A stretch of 64,000 nucleotides of DNA from Mycolicibacterium phlei (GTDB taxonomy: Bacteria > Actinomycetota > Actinomycetes > Mycobacteriales > Mycobacteriaceae), in NCBI RefSeq assembly GCF_001583415.1, contig NZ_CP014475.1, positions 1,984,001-2,048,000 of the forward strand, given 5' to 3'. Every line of letters starts with the position of its first letter. Position 1 is the first letter of the stretch. The notes below the pieces were generated by a model that was given only the letters and a program-made list of their open reading frames with translations, ran no database searches and was not told where the DNA came from. The position numbers and the translations under genes were made by a program. This document shows positions 23,850 through 31,728 of this stretch, in pieces.

Positions 23850-25328
23850 TCAGTGCAGGGGCCGCAGCACGATCGGCATGCCGTCCATCGGGACCGGCAT
23901 ACCCGCGTAGTCGTACTTCGGCTTGTAGCCCGGCCGCGGCAGCTCCAGGCGGTACTTGCGCAGCAGTCGGTGCATGACGGTCTTGATCTCGAGCTGACCG
24001 AACACCATGCCGATGCACTTGTGCGCACCGCCGCCGAACGGCGAGAACGCGTAGCGGTGCTTCTTGTGCTCCGAGCGCGGTTCGGAGAAGCGGTCGGGAT
24101 CGAACTTCTCCGGGTCGGTCCAGATCTCGGGCAGCCGGTGGTTGAGGCCGGGCCAGGTCACGACGTTGGTGCCCGCCGGGATGTAGTAGCCCAGGATGTC
24201 GGTGTCGCGCACGGCCTGGCGCACGTTGAACGGCAGCGGGGTGACCAGCCGCAGCGACTCGTTGATGACCAGGTCGAAGGTCTCGAGCTTCTCCAGCGCC
24301 TCGATGTCCAGCGGTCCGTCGCCGATGCGCTCGGACTCCTCGCGGCAGCGCTCCTGCCACTCGGGGTTGGCCGCCAGGTAGTAGCCCATGGTGGTCAGCG
24401 TCGACGTCGAGGTGTCGTGGGCGGCCATCATGAGGAAGATCATGTGGTTGACGATGTCCTCGTCGCTGAACCGGTTGCCGTCCTCGTCGGCGGTGTGGCA
24501 CAGCACCGTCAGCATGTCGGTGCCCTCGGCGTCGCGGCGCTCCTTGACCCGCTCCTCGAAGTAGTCCTCCAGGACCTTGCGCGCCTGCAGCCCGCGCCAC
24601 CACTTGAACGGCGGAACGCTGGTGCGGATGATCGCGCCGCCGGCGCGGGTGGTGATGGCGAACGCCTCGTTGACCTTGGTGACCAGCTCGTGGTCGGTGC
24701 CCGGCTCGTGCCCCATGAACACCACCGACGCGATGTCGAGGGTGAGCTCCTTGAGCGCGGGGTGCAGCAGGAACCGCGGGTCGTTGGCGACCCAGTCGTT
24801 GGCCACCACCTTCGAGGCCACCTTGTCGATGTGCTCGACGTAGCCCGACAGCCGGGTGCGCGTGAACGCCTCCTGCATGATCCGCCGGTGGAACATGTGC
24901 TCTTCGAAGTCGAGCATCATCAGGCCGCGGTTGAAGAACGGGCCGATGACCGGGTGCCAGCCCTTCTGTGAGAAGTCCTTGTTCTTGTTGGAGAAGACGA
25001 CCTGGGTGGCGTCGGGACCCAGCGCGGACACCGACGACAGCGCGGGGGAGTAGGCGTAGTGCACCGGGCCGTACTTGCGGTAGACCTGCAGCACGTAGTC
25101 CGGACCGCCGCGGAACGCCTCGATCATGTGACCGAGGATCGGCAGGCCGGCGTCGCCCATCACCGGCTTCAGGCCGCTGCCCGCGGGCGGCTCGGCCAGC
25201 TTGAACTGCTTCCACTCACGGTTGTTCAAATGCCGCTCCAGCGGCCCCAGCGGCAGGTTGTTCAGTGTCGGGGTCAGCCGCCGCTTCGCCTGGTCGAGCA
25301 GGTAGTCGGTGGTGCTGATGGTCGGCAT
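23850..25328 (-). CDS. cyp136: Cytochrome P450 CYP136
   Basis: A 492-residue P450, the remembered length of M. tuberculosis Cyp136 (Rv3059). The I-helix motif AAHDTSTST, the ExxR (ESLR) and the heme loop FSPFGGGAHKCIGM with Cys at about residue 438 are intact. The long N-terminus, lacking a signal peptide, and the general layout resemble CYP51-like enzymes. The physiological substrate is not established. It diverges from a TetR regulator and an SDR gene, as Rv3058c and Rv3057c do in M. tuberculosis; an 18-bp palindrome in the shared promoter region is a likely operator for that TetR. Confidence 0.93.
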   Translation of the reverse strand: MPTISTTDYLLDQAKRRLTPTLNNLPLGPLERHLNNREWKQFKLAEPPAGSGLKPVMGDAGLPILGHMIEAFRGGPDYVLQVYRKYGPVHYAYSPALSSVSALGPDATQVVFSNKNKDFSQKGWHPVIGPFFNRGLMMLDFEEHMFHRRIMQEAFTRTRLSGYVEHIDKVASKVVANDWVANDPRFLLHPALKELTLDIASVVFMGHEPGTDHELVTKVNEAFAITTRAGGAIIRTSVPPFKWWRGLQARKVLEDYFEERVKERRDAEGTDMLTVLCHTADEDGNRFSDEDIVNHMIFLMMAAHDTSTSTLTTMGYYLAANPEWQERCREESERIGDGPLDIEALEKLETFDLVINESLRLVTPLPFNVRQAVRDTDILGYYIPAGTNVVTWPGLNHRLPEIWTDPEKFDPDRFSEPRSEHKKHRYAFSPFGGGAHKCIGMVFGQLEIKTVMHRLLRKYRLELPRPGYKPKYDYAGMPVPMDGMPIVLRPLH

Positions 25329-25392
25329 GAGCTACTCCTCAGGCAGAAAGGACTGTGGCCGTTGTCACTCCTACCGTCATCCTGAATGGCAG

Positions 25393-25410
25393 ACTTGACG
25401 CATGTCAAGT
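25393..25410. promoter_or_regulatory. TetR-type palindromic operator
   Basis: ACTTGAC-GCAT-GTCAAGT has perfect 7-bp arms. It lies between the divergent cyp136 and TetR genes and probably controls both. Confidence 0.65.
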
Positions 25411-25447
25411 TTGTACTGGGCGCGTCGTGGTGCGAAGGTCTAGGGCG

Positions 25448-26089
25448 ATGACCGCCCAACCAGCACCGCAAGCGCGTCGCAGCCGCGGCGACCGGCAGCG
25501 CGACGCGATCATCAATGCCGTCCGCGAGCTCGTCAAGGAACAGTCGTTCGCGGACCTGTCGGTCAGCGCCATCAGCGAACGTGCGGGTGTGGCGCGATCG
25601 GGTTTCTACTTCTACTTCGACTCCAAGTACGCGGTGCTCGCCGAGGTGCTCGCCGGTGCCGGGGAGATGCTCGACAGCCTCACCCACCACTTCGCGCCCC
25701 GCGAGCCCGGCGAGTCGCCGGAGGCCTTCGCCAAGCGGATGGTCGGCAGCGCCGCCGCGGTGTACGCCAACGACGACCCGGTGCTGTCGGCGTGCGGGGT
25801 CGCGCGCAACACCGACAAGAAGATCCGCGAGATGATGGACGACTTCTACGACGGCATCATCGAGAAGCTGATCGCGCTGTTGGAGCAGGACGCCGACGCC
25901 CGTCCCATCTCCGACGACCTGCCCGCGCTGGTGCGCACCCTGGCCGCGACGACGGCCATGACGCTGACCCACGACAGCGCGTTCGTCGGCCGCGGTATCG
26001 ACCCGAACCGCGCGATCGAGGCGCTCGAGAAGCTGTGGGTGGCCGCGTTCTGGGGGCACATGCGCTCCGAAGAGCGCCGGGACGGCTGA
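25448..26089 (+). CDS. TetR-family regulator (Rv3058c-like)
   Basis: A 213-residue regulator. The N-terminal HTH spans RDAIINAVRELVKEQ to SAISERAGVARSGFYFYFDSK, the standard TetR DNA-binding domain; the ligand-binding helical part follows. The ATG at 25448 removes an unlikely N-terminal extension that would pass through the operator. It diverges from cyp136 and is followed after 23 bp by an SDR gene; this arrangement equals Rv3059-Rv3058c-Rv3057c. It presumably represses cyp136 and its own operon until a lipid-like ligand binds. Confidence 0.9.
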   Translation: MTAQPAPQARRSRGDRQRDAIINAVRELVKEQSFADLSVSAISERAGVARSGFYFYFDSKYAVLAEVLAGAGEMLDSLTHHFAPREPGESPEAFAKRMVGSAAAVYANDDPVLSACGVARNTDKKIREMMDDFYDGIIEKLIALLEQDADARPISDDLPALVRTLAATTAMTLTHDSAFVGRGIDPNRAIEALEKLWVAAFWGHMRSEERRDG

Positions 26090-26112
26090 CCGGACTGGGT
26101 ATCCTCATCGCC

Positions 26113-26970
26113 ATGGCGCATCCGGGATTCGCGAACAAGCGTTGTCTGATCACCGGAGCCGCCAGCGGCATCGGCCGCGCCACCGCGCTGCGGCTCGCCG
26201 CCGAGGGCGCCGAGCTCTTCCTCACCGACCGAGACGCCGAGGGGCTGGAGAAGACCGTCGCCGACGCGCGCGCCCTGGGTGCCGAGGTCCCGGAGTACCG
26301 CGCCCTGGACATCTCCGACTACGACGCGGTCAAGGCGTTCGCCGACGACGTCCACTCGCGGCACCCGGCGATGGACATCGTCATGAACATCGCCGGGATC
26401 TCCGCGTGGGGCACCGTGTCGACGCTGACCCACCAGCACTGGAGGTCGATGGTCGACGTCAACCTGATGGGCCCCATCCACGTCATCGAGACGTTCGTAC
26501 CGCCGATGGTGGCCGCGGGCACCGGCGGGCACCTGGTCAACGTGTCCTCGGCGGCCGGGATCGTGGCGCTGCCGTGGCATGCGGCCTACAGCGCCAGCAA
26601 GTTCGGGTTGCGCGGACTGTCGGAGGTGCTGCGGTTCGACCTGGCCCGCCACCGCATCGGGGTCTCGGTCGTGGTGCCCGGCGCGGTGAAAACGCCTCTG
26701 GTGCAGACGGTTCAGATCGCCGGCGTGGACCGCGAGGACCCACGGGTGCAGAAGTGGACCGACCGGTTCAGCGGGCACGCGGTGTCCCCGGAGCACGTCG
26801 CCGAGTGCATCCTCAAGGGCGTGCGGCGCAACCGCTTCCTGATCTACACCTCCGCCGACATCCGCGCGCTGTATCTGTTCAAGCGGGTGGCGTGGTGGCC
26901 CTACAGCGTGGCGATGCGGTCGGTGAACGTGTTGTTCACCAAGGCGTTGCGGCCGGCGCGGCGCGGTTAG
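26113..26970 (+). CDS. SDR family dehydrogenase (Rv3057c-like)
   Basis: A 285-residue classical SDR. The cofactor motif TGAASGIG is near residue 14, the NNAG-equivalent is MNIAGIS, and the active site has Ser (VSSAAG) and YSASK. The C-terminal extension with KRVAWWPYSVAMRSVN is common in mycobacterial SDRs of this group. Cosubstrate and substrate are not known; the conserved link to CYP136 suggests it oxidises or reduces a P450 product. It ends 3 bp from the convergent AAA ATPase gene. Confidence 0.88.
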   Translation: MAHPGFANKRCLITGAASGIGRATALRLAAEGAELFLTDRDAEGLEKTVADARALGAEVPEYRALDISDYDAVKAFADDVHSRHPAMDIVMNIAGISAWGTVSTLTHQHWRSMVDVNLMGPIHVIETFVPPMVAAGTGGHLVNVSSAAGIVALPWHAAYSASKFGLRGLSEVLRFDLARHRIGVSVVVPGAVKTPLVQTVQIAGVDREDPRVQKWTDRFSGHAVSPEHVAECILKGVRRNRFLIYTSADIRALYLFKRVAWWPYSVAMRSVNVLFTKALRPARRG

Positions 26971-26973
26971 CGG

Positions 26974-28161
26974 CTAGCGGGAACCCCAGTCCCACGGCGG
27001 CGTGGTCAGCAGGCCCTGCCCCTCGATGCGGGTCTCGCCGAGATCCTTGTACAACGCGATCTGAATTGCGTCCGCGGTGTGGTAGTCCTCGTCGAGGGGG
27101 ACGGCCGCCAGGGCTTCGAGCAGGGTCTTCGAGTGGGTGACGACGACGACCTGCGTGGTGCCCGCCGCGGTGTTGATGAGCCGGCCCAGCGGGCGCACCA
27201 GATCGGGGTGCAGGGAGGTCTCGGGCTCGTTGAGCACCATCAGCGACGGCGGCTGCGGGCTGAGCAGCGCGGCCGCCCAGAGCAGGAAACGCAGTGTGCC
27301 GTCGGACAGTTCGGCAGCCCGCAGCGGGCGCAGCATCCCGGGCTGGTGCAGGCGCAGGTCGAACAGTCCGTCGTGCACGGCCACCGAGACCGTCGCCCCG
27401 TCGAACGCGTCGGCCACCGCGCGGGCCAGGTCGTCGAAACCGGCCTCGATGATGGTCTGGATGGCCGCCGCCAGGTCCGAGCCGTCGTCGGCGAGCACCG
27501 GGGTGCGGGTGCCGACGTGACGCCGGCGGCACGGCGCGGCGGCGTCGACGCGGAAGCCGTCGTAGAACCGCCACGCCCGCAACCGGTCCCGCACCGCCGC
27601 CAGTTCCGGGTGGGCACCAGGGTGGGCGTACTCGGCGAGCACGCTGCGGTAGGGCGGCAGCGCCTGCGACAGCTTGTCGAACCCGCGGCCGGACTCCGAG
27701 GCGGTCTCCACGTAATCGCGGGTGCGGCGCACCAGCGTCGTGCCGGGTCGCATCACCGGTCCGGCGAACACCGCCTCACGCTTGATCTCCGGATCGCGCG
27801 CGAACAGCGAACCGGGGCCGGCCATCTGCGGTAGCCCGAGGTCGACGAGGTAACCGAAATCGTCGGCGGCGAACCCCATCTCGAGGGAGACCGGGCCGGT
27901 GCGGATGGTGCCCTCGACCTTGCCGGTGCGGCGGGCGCCGCCGAGCTGCTCGGGGCCGGCCCACAGCACCGACTCCAGCCCGCCCTCGCGGGCCAGTGAG
28001 CCGATCACCTCGCCGCGGCCGCAGTCGGCCAGCAGGCGCAGCGCCCGGTACAGCGACGACTTACCGGTGCCGTTGGCGCCGGTGATCACGGTCAGCCGGG
28101 CCAGCGGCAGCACCACGTCGCGCAGGGAGCGGTACCCGCGGATGGCGATCGTCTGCAGCAT
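26974..28161 (-). CDS. SMC-like AAA ATPase
   Basis: A 395-residue ABC/SMC-type ATPase of the AAA_21 group. The N-terminus has IRGYRSLRDV, then Walker A GANGTGKSS. A signature-like ELSDGTLRFL and Walker B LMVLNEPETSLHPD follow, with the H-loop THSKTLLEAL. There is no coiled-coil arm or TOPRIM nuclease domain. Proteins of this type occur in DNA repair, in OLD-like defence systems, or alone. It starts 4 bp after the dinP stop and is therefore probably translated from the TetR-dinP transcript. Function unknown; a role in DNA-damage tolerance is inference from the operon. Confidence 0.83.
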   Translation of the reverse strand: MLQTIAIRGYRSLRDVVLPLARLTVITGANGTGKSSLYRALRLLADCGRGEVIGSLAREGGLESVLWAGPEQLGGARRTGKVEGTIRTGPVSLEMGFAADDFGYLVDLGLPQMAGPGSLFARDPEIKREAVFAGPVMRPGTTLVRRTRDYVETASESGRGFDKLSQALPPYRSVLAEYAHPGAHPELAAVRDRLRAWRFYDGFRVDAAAPCRRRHVGTRTPVLADDGSDLAAAIQTIIEAGFDDLARAVADAFDGATVSVAVHDGLFDLRLHQPGMLRPLRAAELSDGTLRFLLWAAALLSPQPPSLMVLNEPETSLHPDLVRPLGRLINTAAGTTQVVVVTHSKTLLEALAAVPLDEDYHTADAIQIALYKDLGETRIEGQGLLTTPPWDWGSR

Positions 28162-28165
28162 CGGG

Positions 28166-29230
28166 TCAGTACCCGCCTTCCGGTGGGGTCAGCTCCAGCC
28201 GCACGCCCAGCAGTCGCACCGGCCGGTCGAGGTCGAACTCGGCGAGCAGGTCGAGTGCGGTGGCGGTGATGAGGTCTCGGTCCGTGGTCGGTGCGGGCAG
28301 CTTACGGATCTTGGTGCGGGTGTAGAAGGTCCTGGTGCGCACGGTGACCGCGACGCGTTCGGCGACGCGGTGCTGCGCGACGATGTCGGCGAGCGTGCGG
28401 TGCGCGAGGTCGACGAGGGCCGAGCGCATCTCGGCGGGGTCGTCGAGGTCCTGCGGGAAGGTGACGACATGGCTGCGCGAACGCGGCACCCACGGTTCGG
28501 CGCGGACGGTGTCGTCGCCGCCACCCTTGGCCAGCAGCAGGATCCACAACCCGGTGGTCGGGCCGAACGTCGAGGTCAGCACCGTCGGGTCGGTGGACGC
28601 CAGGTCAGCGACGGTGGTGATGCCCAGGCCGGCAAGCTTTTTCGCGGTCTTCGGGCCGACACCCCACAGAGCGTCGACCGGACGGTCGCCCATCACCGCC
28701 ATCCAGTTCTCGTCGGTGAGCAGGTACACGCCGCGGGCCGGATCGGTGCCGCGCGGCTTGCCGAAGCCGGTCGCCACCTTGGCGCGCTGTTTGTTGTCGC
28801 TGATGCCGACCGAGCACGTCAGCCCCGTCTCGGCGGCGACGACCTCGCGGATGCGGTCGGCGAGCTCGACGGGGTCGCCGTCGAGGTCGGCGCCGACGTA
28901 GGCCTCGTCCCAGCCCCACACCTCGACGGGATGGCCGAAGTCGCGCAGCAGACCCATCACCTGCTCGGAGGCCGCGTCGTAGGCGTCGGTGTCCAGGGGC
29001 AGGAAGACCGCATCGGGGCACTTGCGGGCCGCGCTGCGCAACGGCATCCCGGCGTGCACGCCGTACTCGCGCGCCGGATAGGACGCACAGGTGACGACCT
29101 TGCGGGGTTCGGTGGGATCGCCGTTGCCGCCGACGATGACCGGCAGGCCCGCCAGTTCCGGGCGGCGCCGGATCTCCACCGCGGCCTGGAACTGGTCGAG
29201 GTCGACGTGCAGGACCCAGCGGTGGCTCAT
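28166..29230 (-). CDS. dinP: Y-family DNA polymerase IV, DinP/DinB2
   Basis: A 354-residue translesion polymerase. The catalytic acidic residues are in LHVDLDQF (Asp10, Asp12) and VWGWDEAY; the steric-gate region VTCASYPAREYGVHAGMP and the little-finger domain with RSRSHVVTFPQDL follow. It matches the remembered Rv3056 product. It ends soon after LLGVRLELTPPEGGY without an obvious C-terminal beta-clamp peptide, as known for this mycobacterial branch. The ATG at 29230 has GAGGCGG upstream; an in-frame ATG at 29242 overlapping the TetR stop is the alternative. Confidence 0.93.
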   Translation of the reverse strand: MSHRWVLHVDLDQFQAAVEIRRRPELAGLPVIVGGNGDPTEPRKVVTCASYPAREYGVHAGMPLRSAARKCPDAVFLPLDTDAYDAASEQVMGLLRDFGHPVEVWGWDEAYVGADLDGDPVELADRIREVVAAETGLTCSVGISDNKQRAKVATGFGKPRGTDPARGVYLLTDENWMAVMGDRPVDALWGVGPKTAKKLAGLGITTVADLASTDPTVLTSTFGPTTGLWILLLAKGGGDDTVRAEPWVPRSRSHVVTFPQDLDDPAEMRSALVDLAHRTLADIVAQHRVAERVAVTVRTRTFYTRTKIRKLPAPTTDRDLITATALDLLAEFDLDRPVRLLGVRLELTPPEGGY

Positions 29231-29238
29231 ATGCCGCC

Positions 29239-29847
29239 TCATATGCCGCAGAGTTTGCGTGCCACCGACTCCCACGCGTCGGCGAGCGAGGGCAGCGTGT
29301 GCCCGCCCTCGCGGAGCTGGTGCTGGACGTACTCGGCGTCCAGCAGTGCCTGCAGCGCGGCGGCCTGGGCGTCGAGGTCGCCGGTGGTGCCGGCCTGCTC
29401 GAGCAGCACCCGCAGATGGCGGTGGTGCAGGGTGGCCGGCGCGTTGAACCGCGCGTTCGGGTCGCGGTTGGCCTCCAGGAGCAGGGCGAGGTGGGCGTGG
29501 ACGAACTCCAGCCGGGCGCGGCCGTAGGCGAGCAGTCGCTCCAGCGGCGGCGCACCCGGACCCAGCGGCGGCGGCCCGAACAGGAACGCGTGTTGATGGG
29601 CCTTCTCGTCCTCGTCGAGCAGCTCGATCATCAACGCCGACCGGCTGCCGAAGCGACGGAACAGCGTGCCTTTGCCCACCCCGGCGGCGGTGGCGATGTC
29701 GTCGGTGGTCACCGCGTCGGGGCCGCGCTCGGCGATCAGGCGGCGGGCCGCCTCGAGCAGTAGGGTGCGATTGCGTGCCGCGTCCCCGCGTTCGGTCGGA
29801 GGTTGGCCGGCCACCTGCAGCTCCTGCACGGGACGAGGGGCAGCCAT
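29239..29847 (-). CDS. TetR-family regulator (Rv3055-like)
   Basis: A 202-residue TetR protein with a clear N-terminal HTH (NRTLLLEAARRLIAERGPDA ... IATAAGVGKGTLFRRFGSR). It is followed by dinP in the same direction and diverges from an FMN reductase across 89 bp, the same arrangement as Rv3054c-Rv3055-Rv3056. A TAAACT hexamer 6 bases before the ATG suggests a leaderless transcript. It probably represses both sides. A short palindrome CGGAC-CGTA-GTCCG at 29877-29890 is a possible but weak operator. Confidence 0.9.
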   Translation of the reverse strand: MAAPRPVQELQVAGQPPTERGDAARNRTLLLEAARRLIAERGPDAVTTDDIATAAGVGKGTLFRRFGSRSALMIELLDEDEKAHQHAFLFGPPPLGPGAPPLERLLAYGRARLEFVHAHLALLLEANRDPNARFNAPATLHHRHLRVLLEQAGTTGDLDAQAAALQALLDAEYVQHQLREGGHTLPSLADAWESVARKLCGI

Positions 29848-29936
29848 GTCAGTAGTTTAGTTCAGGCGGAATTATTCGGACCGTAGTCCGGTTGAGTCGT
29901 GCGACGATACTCCCGAACGACCGAAAGGAAACCGAC

Positions 29937-30488
29937 GTGTCGGACAACAAGGACATCACCGTGCTGGTGCTGGTTGGCAGCCTGCGGGCGGGCTCGATCA
30001 ACCGGCAGCTGGCCGAGCTGGCGATCGAGAGCGCCCCCGAGGGTGTGCAGCTCAAGCCGTTCGACCGGCTGGCCGAGTTGCCCTTCTACAACGAGGACAT
30101 CGACACCGAGGACGTCGCCGAGCCGGTCGCCGCCCTGCGCGCGGCCGCCGCCGAGGCCGACGCCACCCTCGTCGTCACCCCCGAGTACAACGCCAGCATC
30201 CCGGGTGTGCTCAAGAACGCCATCGACTGGTTGTCCCGGCCGTACGGCAACGGTGCGCTCAAGGACAAGCCGCTGGCCGTGATCGGCGCGGCCCTGGGCC
30301 AGTACGGCGGTGTGTGGGCTCATGACGAGACCCGCAAGTCGTTCGGGATCGCGGGACCGCGGGTGGTCGAGGACCTGAAGCTGTCGCTGCCGAGCAAGAC
30401 GCTGGACGGGAAGCACCCGCGCGAGCACGCCGAGGTCGCCGCGACGGTGCGTGACATCGTCGGCAAGCTGGCCGCCGAGGTGGCCTGA
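29937..30488 (+). CDS. NADPH-dependent FMN reductase (Rv3054c-like)
   Basis: A 183-residue flavodoxin-fold reductase. The phosphate-binding loop VGSLRAGSINRQ and the central VVTPEYNASIPGVLKNAIDWLS are the family signature of NADPH:FMN/quinone/azo reductases. It would reduce FMN, quinones or electrophiles in the cytosol. The GTG at 29937 has AAAGGA correctly placed. It diverges from the TetR-dinP operon, suggesting shared stress-type control. A strong terminator follows. Confidence 0.92.
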   Translation: MSDNKDITVLVLVGSLRAGSINRQLAELAIESAPEGVQLKPFDRLAELPFYNEDIDTEDVAEPVAALRAAAAEADATLVVTPEYNASIPGVLKNAIDWLSRPYGNGALKDKPLAVIGAALGQYGGVWAHDETRKSFGIAGPRVVEDLKLSLPSKTLDGKHPREHAEVAATVRDIVGKLAAEVA

Positions 30489-30516
30489 CAGTACTTATCC
30501 CGGTACCTATCCGCAG

Positions 30517-30556
30517 GCGCCGGCCCGGTCGATCGTGACCGGGCCGGCGCTTTGCT
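30517..30556 (+). terminator. Strong intrinsic-type terminator
   Basis: Perfect 14-bp arms (30517-30530, GCGCCGGCCCGGTC, and 30537-30550) enclose a 6-base loop and are followed by TTTGCT. It ends the FMN reductase transcript. Confidence 0.75.
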
Positions 30557-30622
30557 GTCCGGGCTGTGGGCGCCGTCTCGGGGCGGTCGAGTTGTCGGTG
30601 GCCGGTGCTACATCTAGGGGGC

Positions 30623-30670
30623 ACGCGCGACACGCCGGTCGCTGTGACGCGCGACACGCCGGGCGTGTCG
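30623..30670. repeat. Tandem 16-bp repeat ending in a tight palindrome
   Basis: ACGCGCGACACGCCGG occurs at 30623-30638 and again at 30647-30662. The second copy runs into CGACACGCC-G-GGCGTGTCG (30652-30670). It lies in the 477-bp gap before nrdH, upstream of the NrdR-like boxes. Function unknown; the one-base centre makes an RNA hairpin unlikely. Confidence 0.6.
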
Positions 30671-30715
30671 TGCGTAAAAAGCTTACGACCTGGGAATTTC
30701 AAAAATGTCATTCAG

Positions 30716-30760
30716 AACATCTAGTATCTCTTCGCAATGAAGGCCACAAGGTGTAGTGTT
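30716..30760 (+). promoter_or_regulatory. Paired NrdR-like boxes upstream of nrdHIE
   Basis: Box 1 is AACATCTAGTAT (30716-30727) and box 2 is CACAAGGTGTAGTGTT (30745-30760). The nrdF2 promoter region has the same pair with exactly the same 45-bp span (43241-43285). NrdR boxes are known as paired, partly palindromic sites controlling ribonucleotide reductase genes. Confidence 0.7.
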
Positions 30761-30786
30761 TCGAGCACCGGCAGGCCCCCACGATT

Positions 30787-30806
30787 CCGACCCCCACAAG
30801 GGTCGG
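30787..30806 (+). other. Hairpin in the nrdH leader
   Basis: CCGACCC-CCACAA-GGGTCGG could form a 7-bp stem in the 5' leader of nrdH. The remaining leader to 30965 shows no recognised riboswitch. Confidence 0.4.
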
Positions 30807-30965
30807 TCGGAGACCCGGAAAACCGGCTGCGCAGGCACCGGCCGACGGATCTCGGACCGCAGGAATTTCCGGGGCCGGCGGACCGCTGAGACCAGTAGGT
30901 CCCGGCGTAACCCCGTTCCCGACCAGTTGCCAGTTCCCGTTCCAGTCGCTAGAGGAGCAGTACGA

Positions 30966-31223
30966 ATGTCCCAGCCCGCAGGTTCTCTGGTCACCGTCTA
31001 CACCAAGCCGGCGTGCGTGCAGTGCACCGCGACCTTCAAGGCGCTGGACAAGGCGGGTATCGCCTACGAGAAGGTCGACATCTCCCTCGACACCGAGGCC
31101 CGGGACTACGTCATGGCGCTGGGCTACCTGCAGGCCCCGGTCGTGGTGGCAGGCAACGAGCACTGGTCGGGCTTCCGCCCCGACCGGATCAAGGCCCTCG
31201 CGGCCGTGCAGGCCACCGCGTAG
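30966..31223 (+). CDS. nrdH: Glutaredoxin-like NrdH
   Basis: An 85-residue redoxin. The active-site C17-V-Q-C20 in KPACVQC and the C-terminal [12 protein letters not shown] are the NrdH signature. It delivers electrons from thioredoxin reductase to the class Ib ribonucleotide reductase NrdE/NrdF. ATG at 30966 with AGAGGAG upstream. It is first in nrdH-nrdI-nrdE and is controlled by the paired NrdR-like boxes about 205-250 bp upstream. Confidence 0.96.
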   Translation: MSQPAGSLVTVYTKPACVQCTATFKALDKAGIAYEKVDISLDTEARDYVMALGYLQAPVVVAGNEHWSGFRPDRIKALAAVQATA

Positions 31224-31275
31224 CGGGGGAGACGGGCATCAACGGGGTATTCGGACGAGAGGAAGGGGGAACGAG

Positions 31276-31728
31276 ATGAGCCTTCTCGTCTACTTCTCCA
31301 GCGTCTCGGAGAACACCCACCGCTTCGTCCAGAAACTGGGACTGCCCGCCGACCGGGTGATCCGCATCCCCCTGCACGAGCGCATCGAGGTCGATGAGCC
31401 CTACGTGCTGGTGGTGCCCACCTACGGCGGCGGTAAGGCCACCCCCGACATCAACGCGGGCGGCTACGTACCCAAGCAGGTCATCGCGTTTCTCAACAAC
31501 GAACACAACCGGTCGTTGATCCGCGGCGTGATCGCCGCGGGCAACAACAACTTCGGTGCGGAGTTCGCCTATGCGGGCAATGTCATCTCGCGCAAGTGCA
31601 ACGTGCCGTACCTGTACCGCTTCGAACTGATGGGAACCCCGGACGACGTCGACGCCGTCCGGGCGGGCTTGGAAGACTTTTGGAAGGACCAGACGTGCCA
31701 CCAACCGTCACAGCTGCAGAGCCTGTAA
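31276..31728 (+). CDS. nrdI: Flavodoxin-like NrdI
   Basis: A 150-residue flavodoxin-like protein. [12 protein letters not shown] is the FMN phosphate loop, and VPTYGGG and [13 protein letters not shown] are typical NrdI segments. It generates the oxidant needed to assemble the dimanganese tyrosyl radical cofactor of NrdF. It has a strong GGAAGGGGG ribosome-binding site before the ATG at 31276, and its 3' end overlaps nrdE by 34 bp. Confidence 0.96.
   Translation: MSLLVYFSSVSENTHRFVQKLGLPADRVIRIPLHERIEVDEPYVLVVPTYGGGKATPDINAGGYVPKQVIAFLNNEHNRSLIRGVIAAGNNNFGAEFAYAGNVISRKCNVPYLYRFELMGTPDDVDAVRAGLEDFWKDQTCHQPSQLQSL

Noticed and set aside
30761..30965. Cobalamin riboswitch in the long nrdH leader
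   Set aside because: The conserved B12-box could not be found; only a simple 7-bp hairpin is visible.
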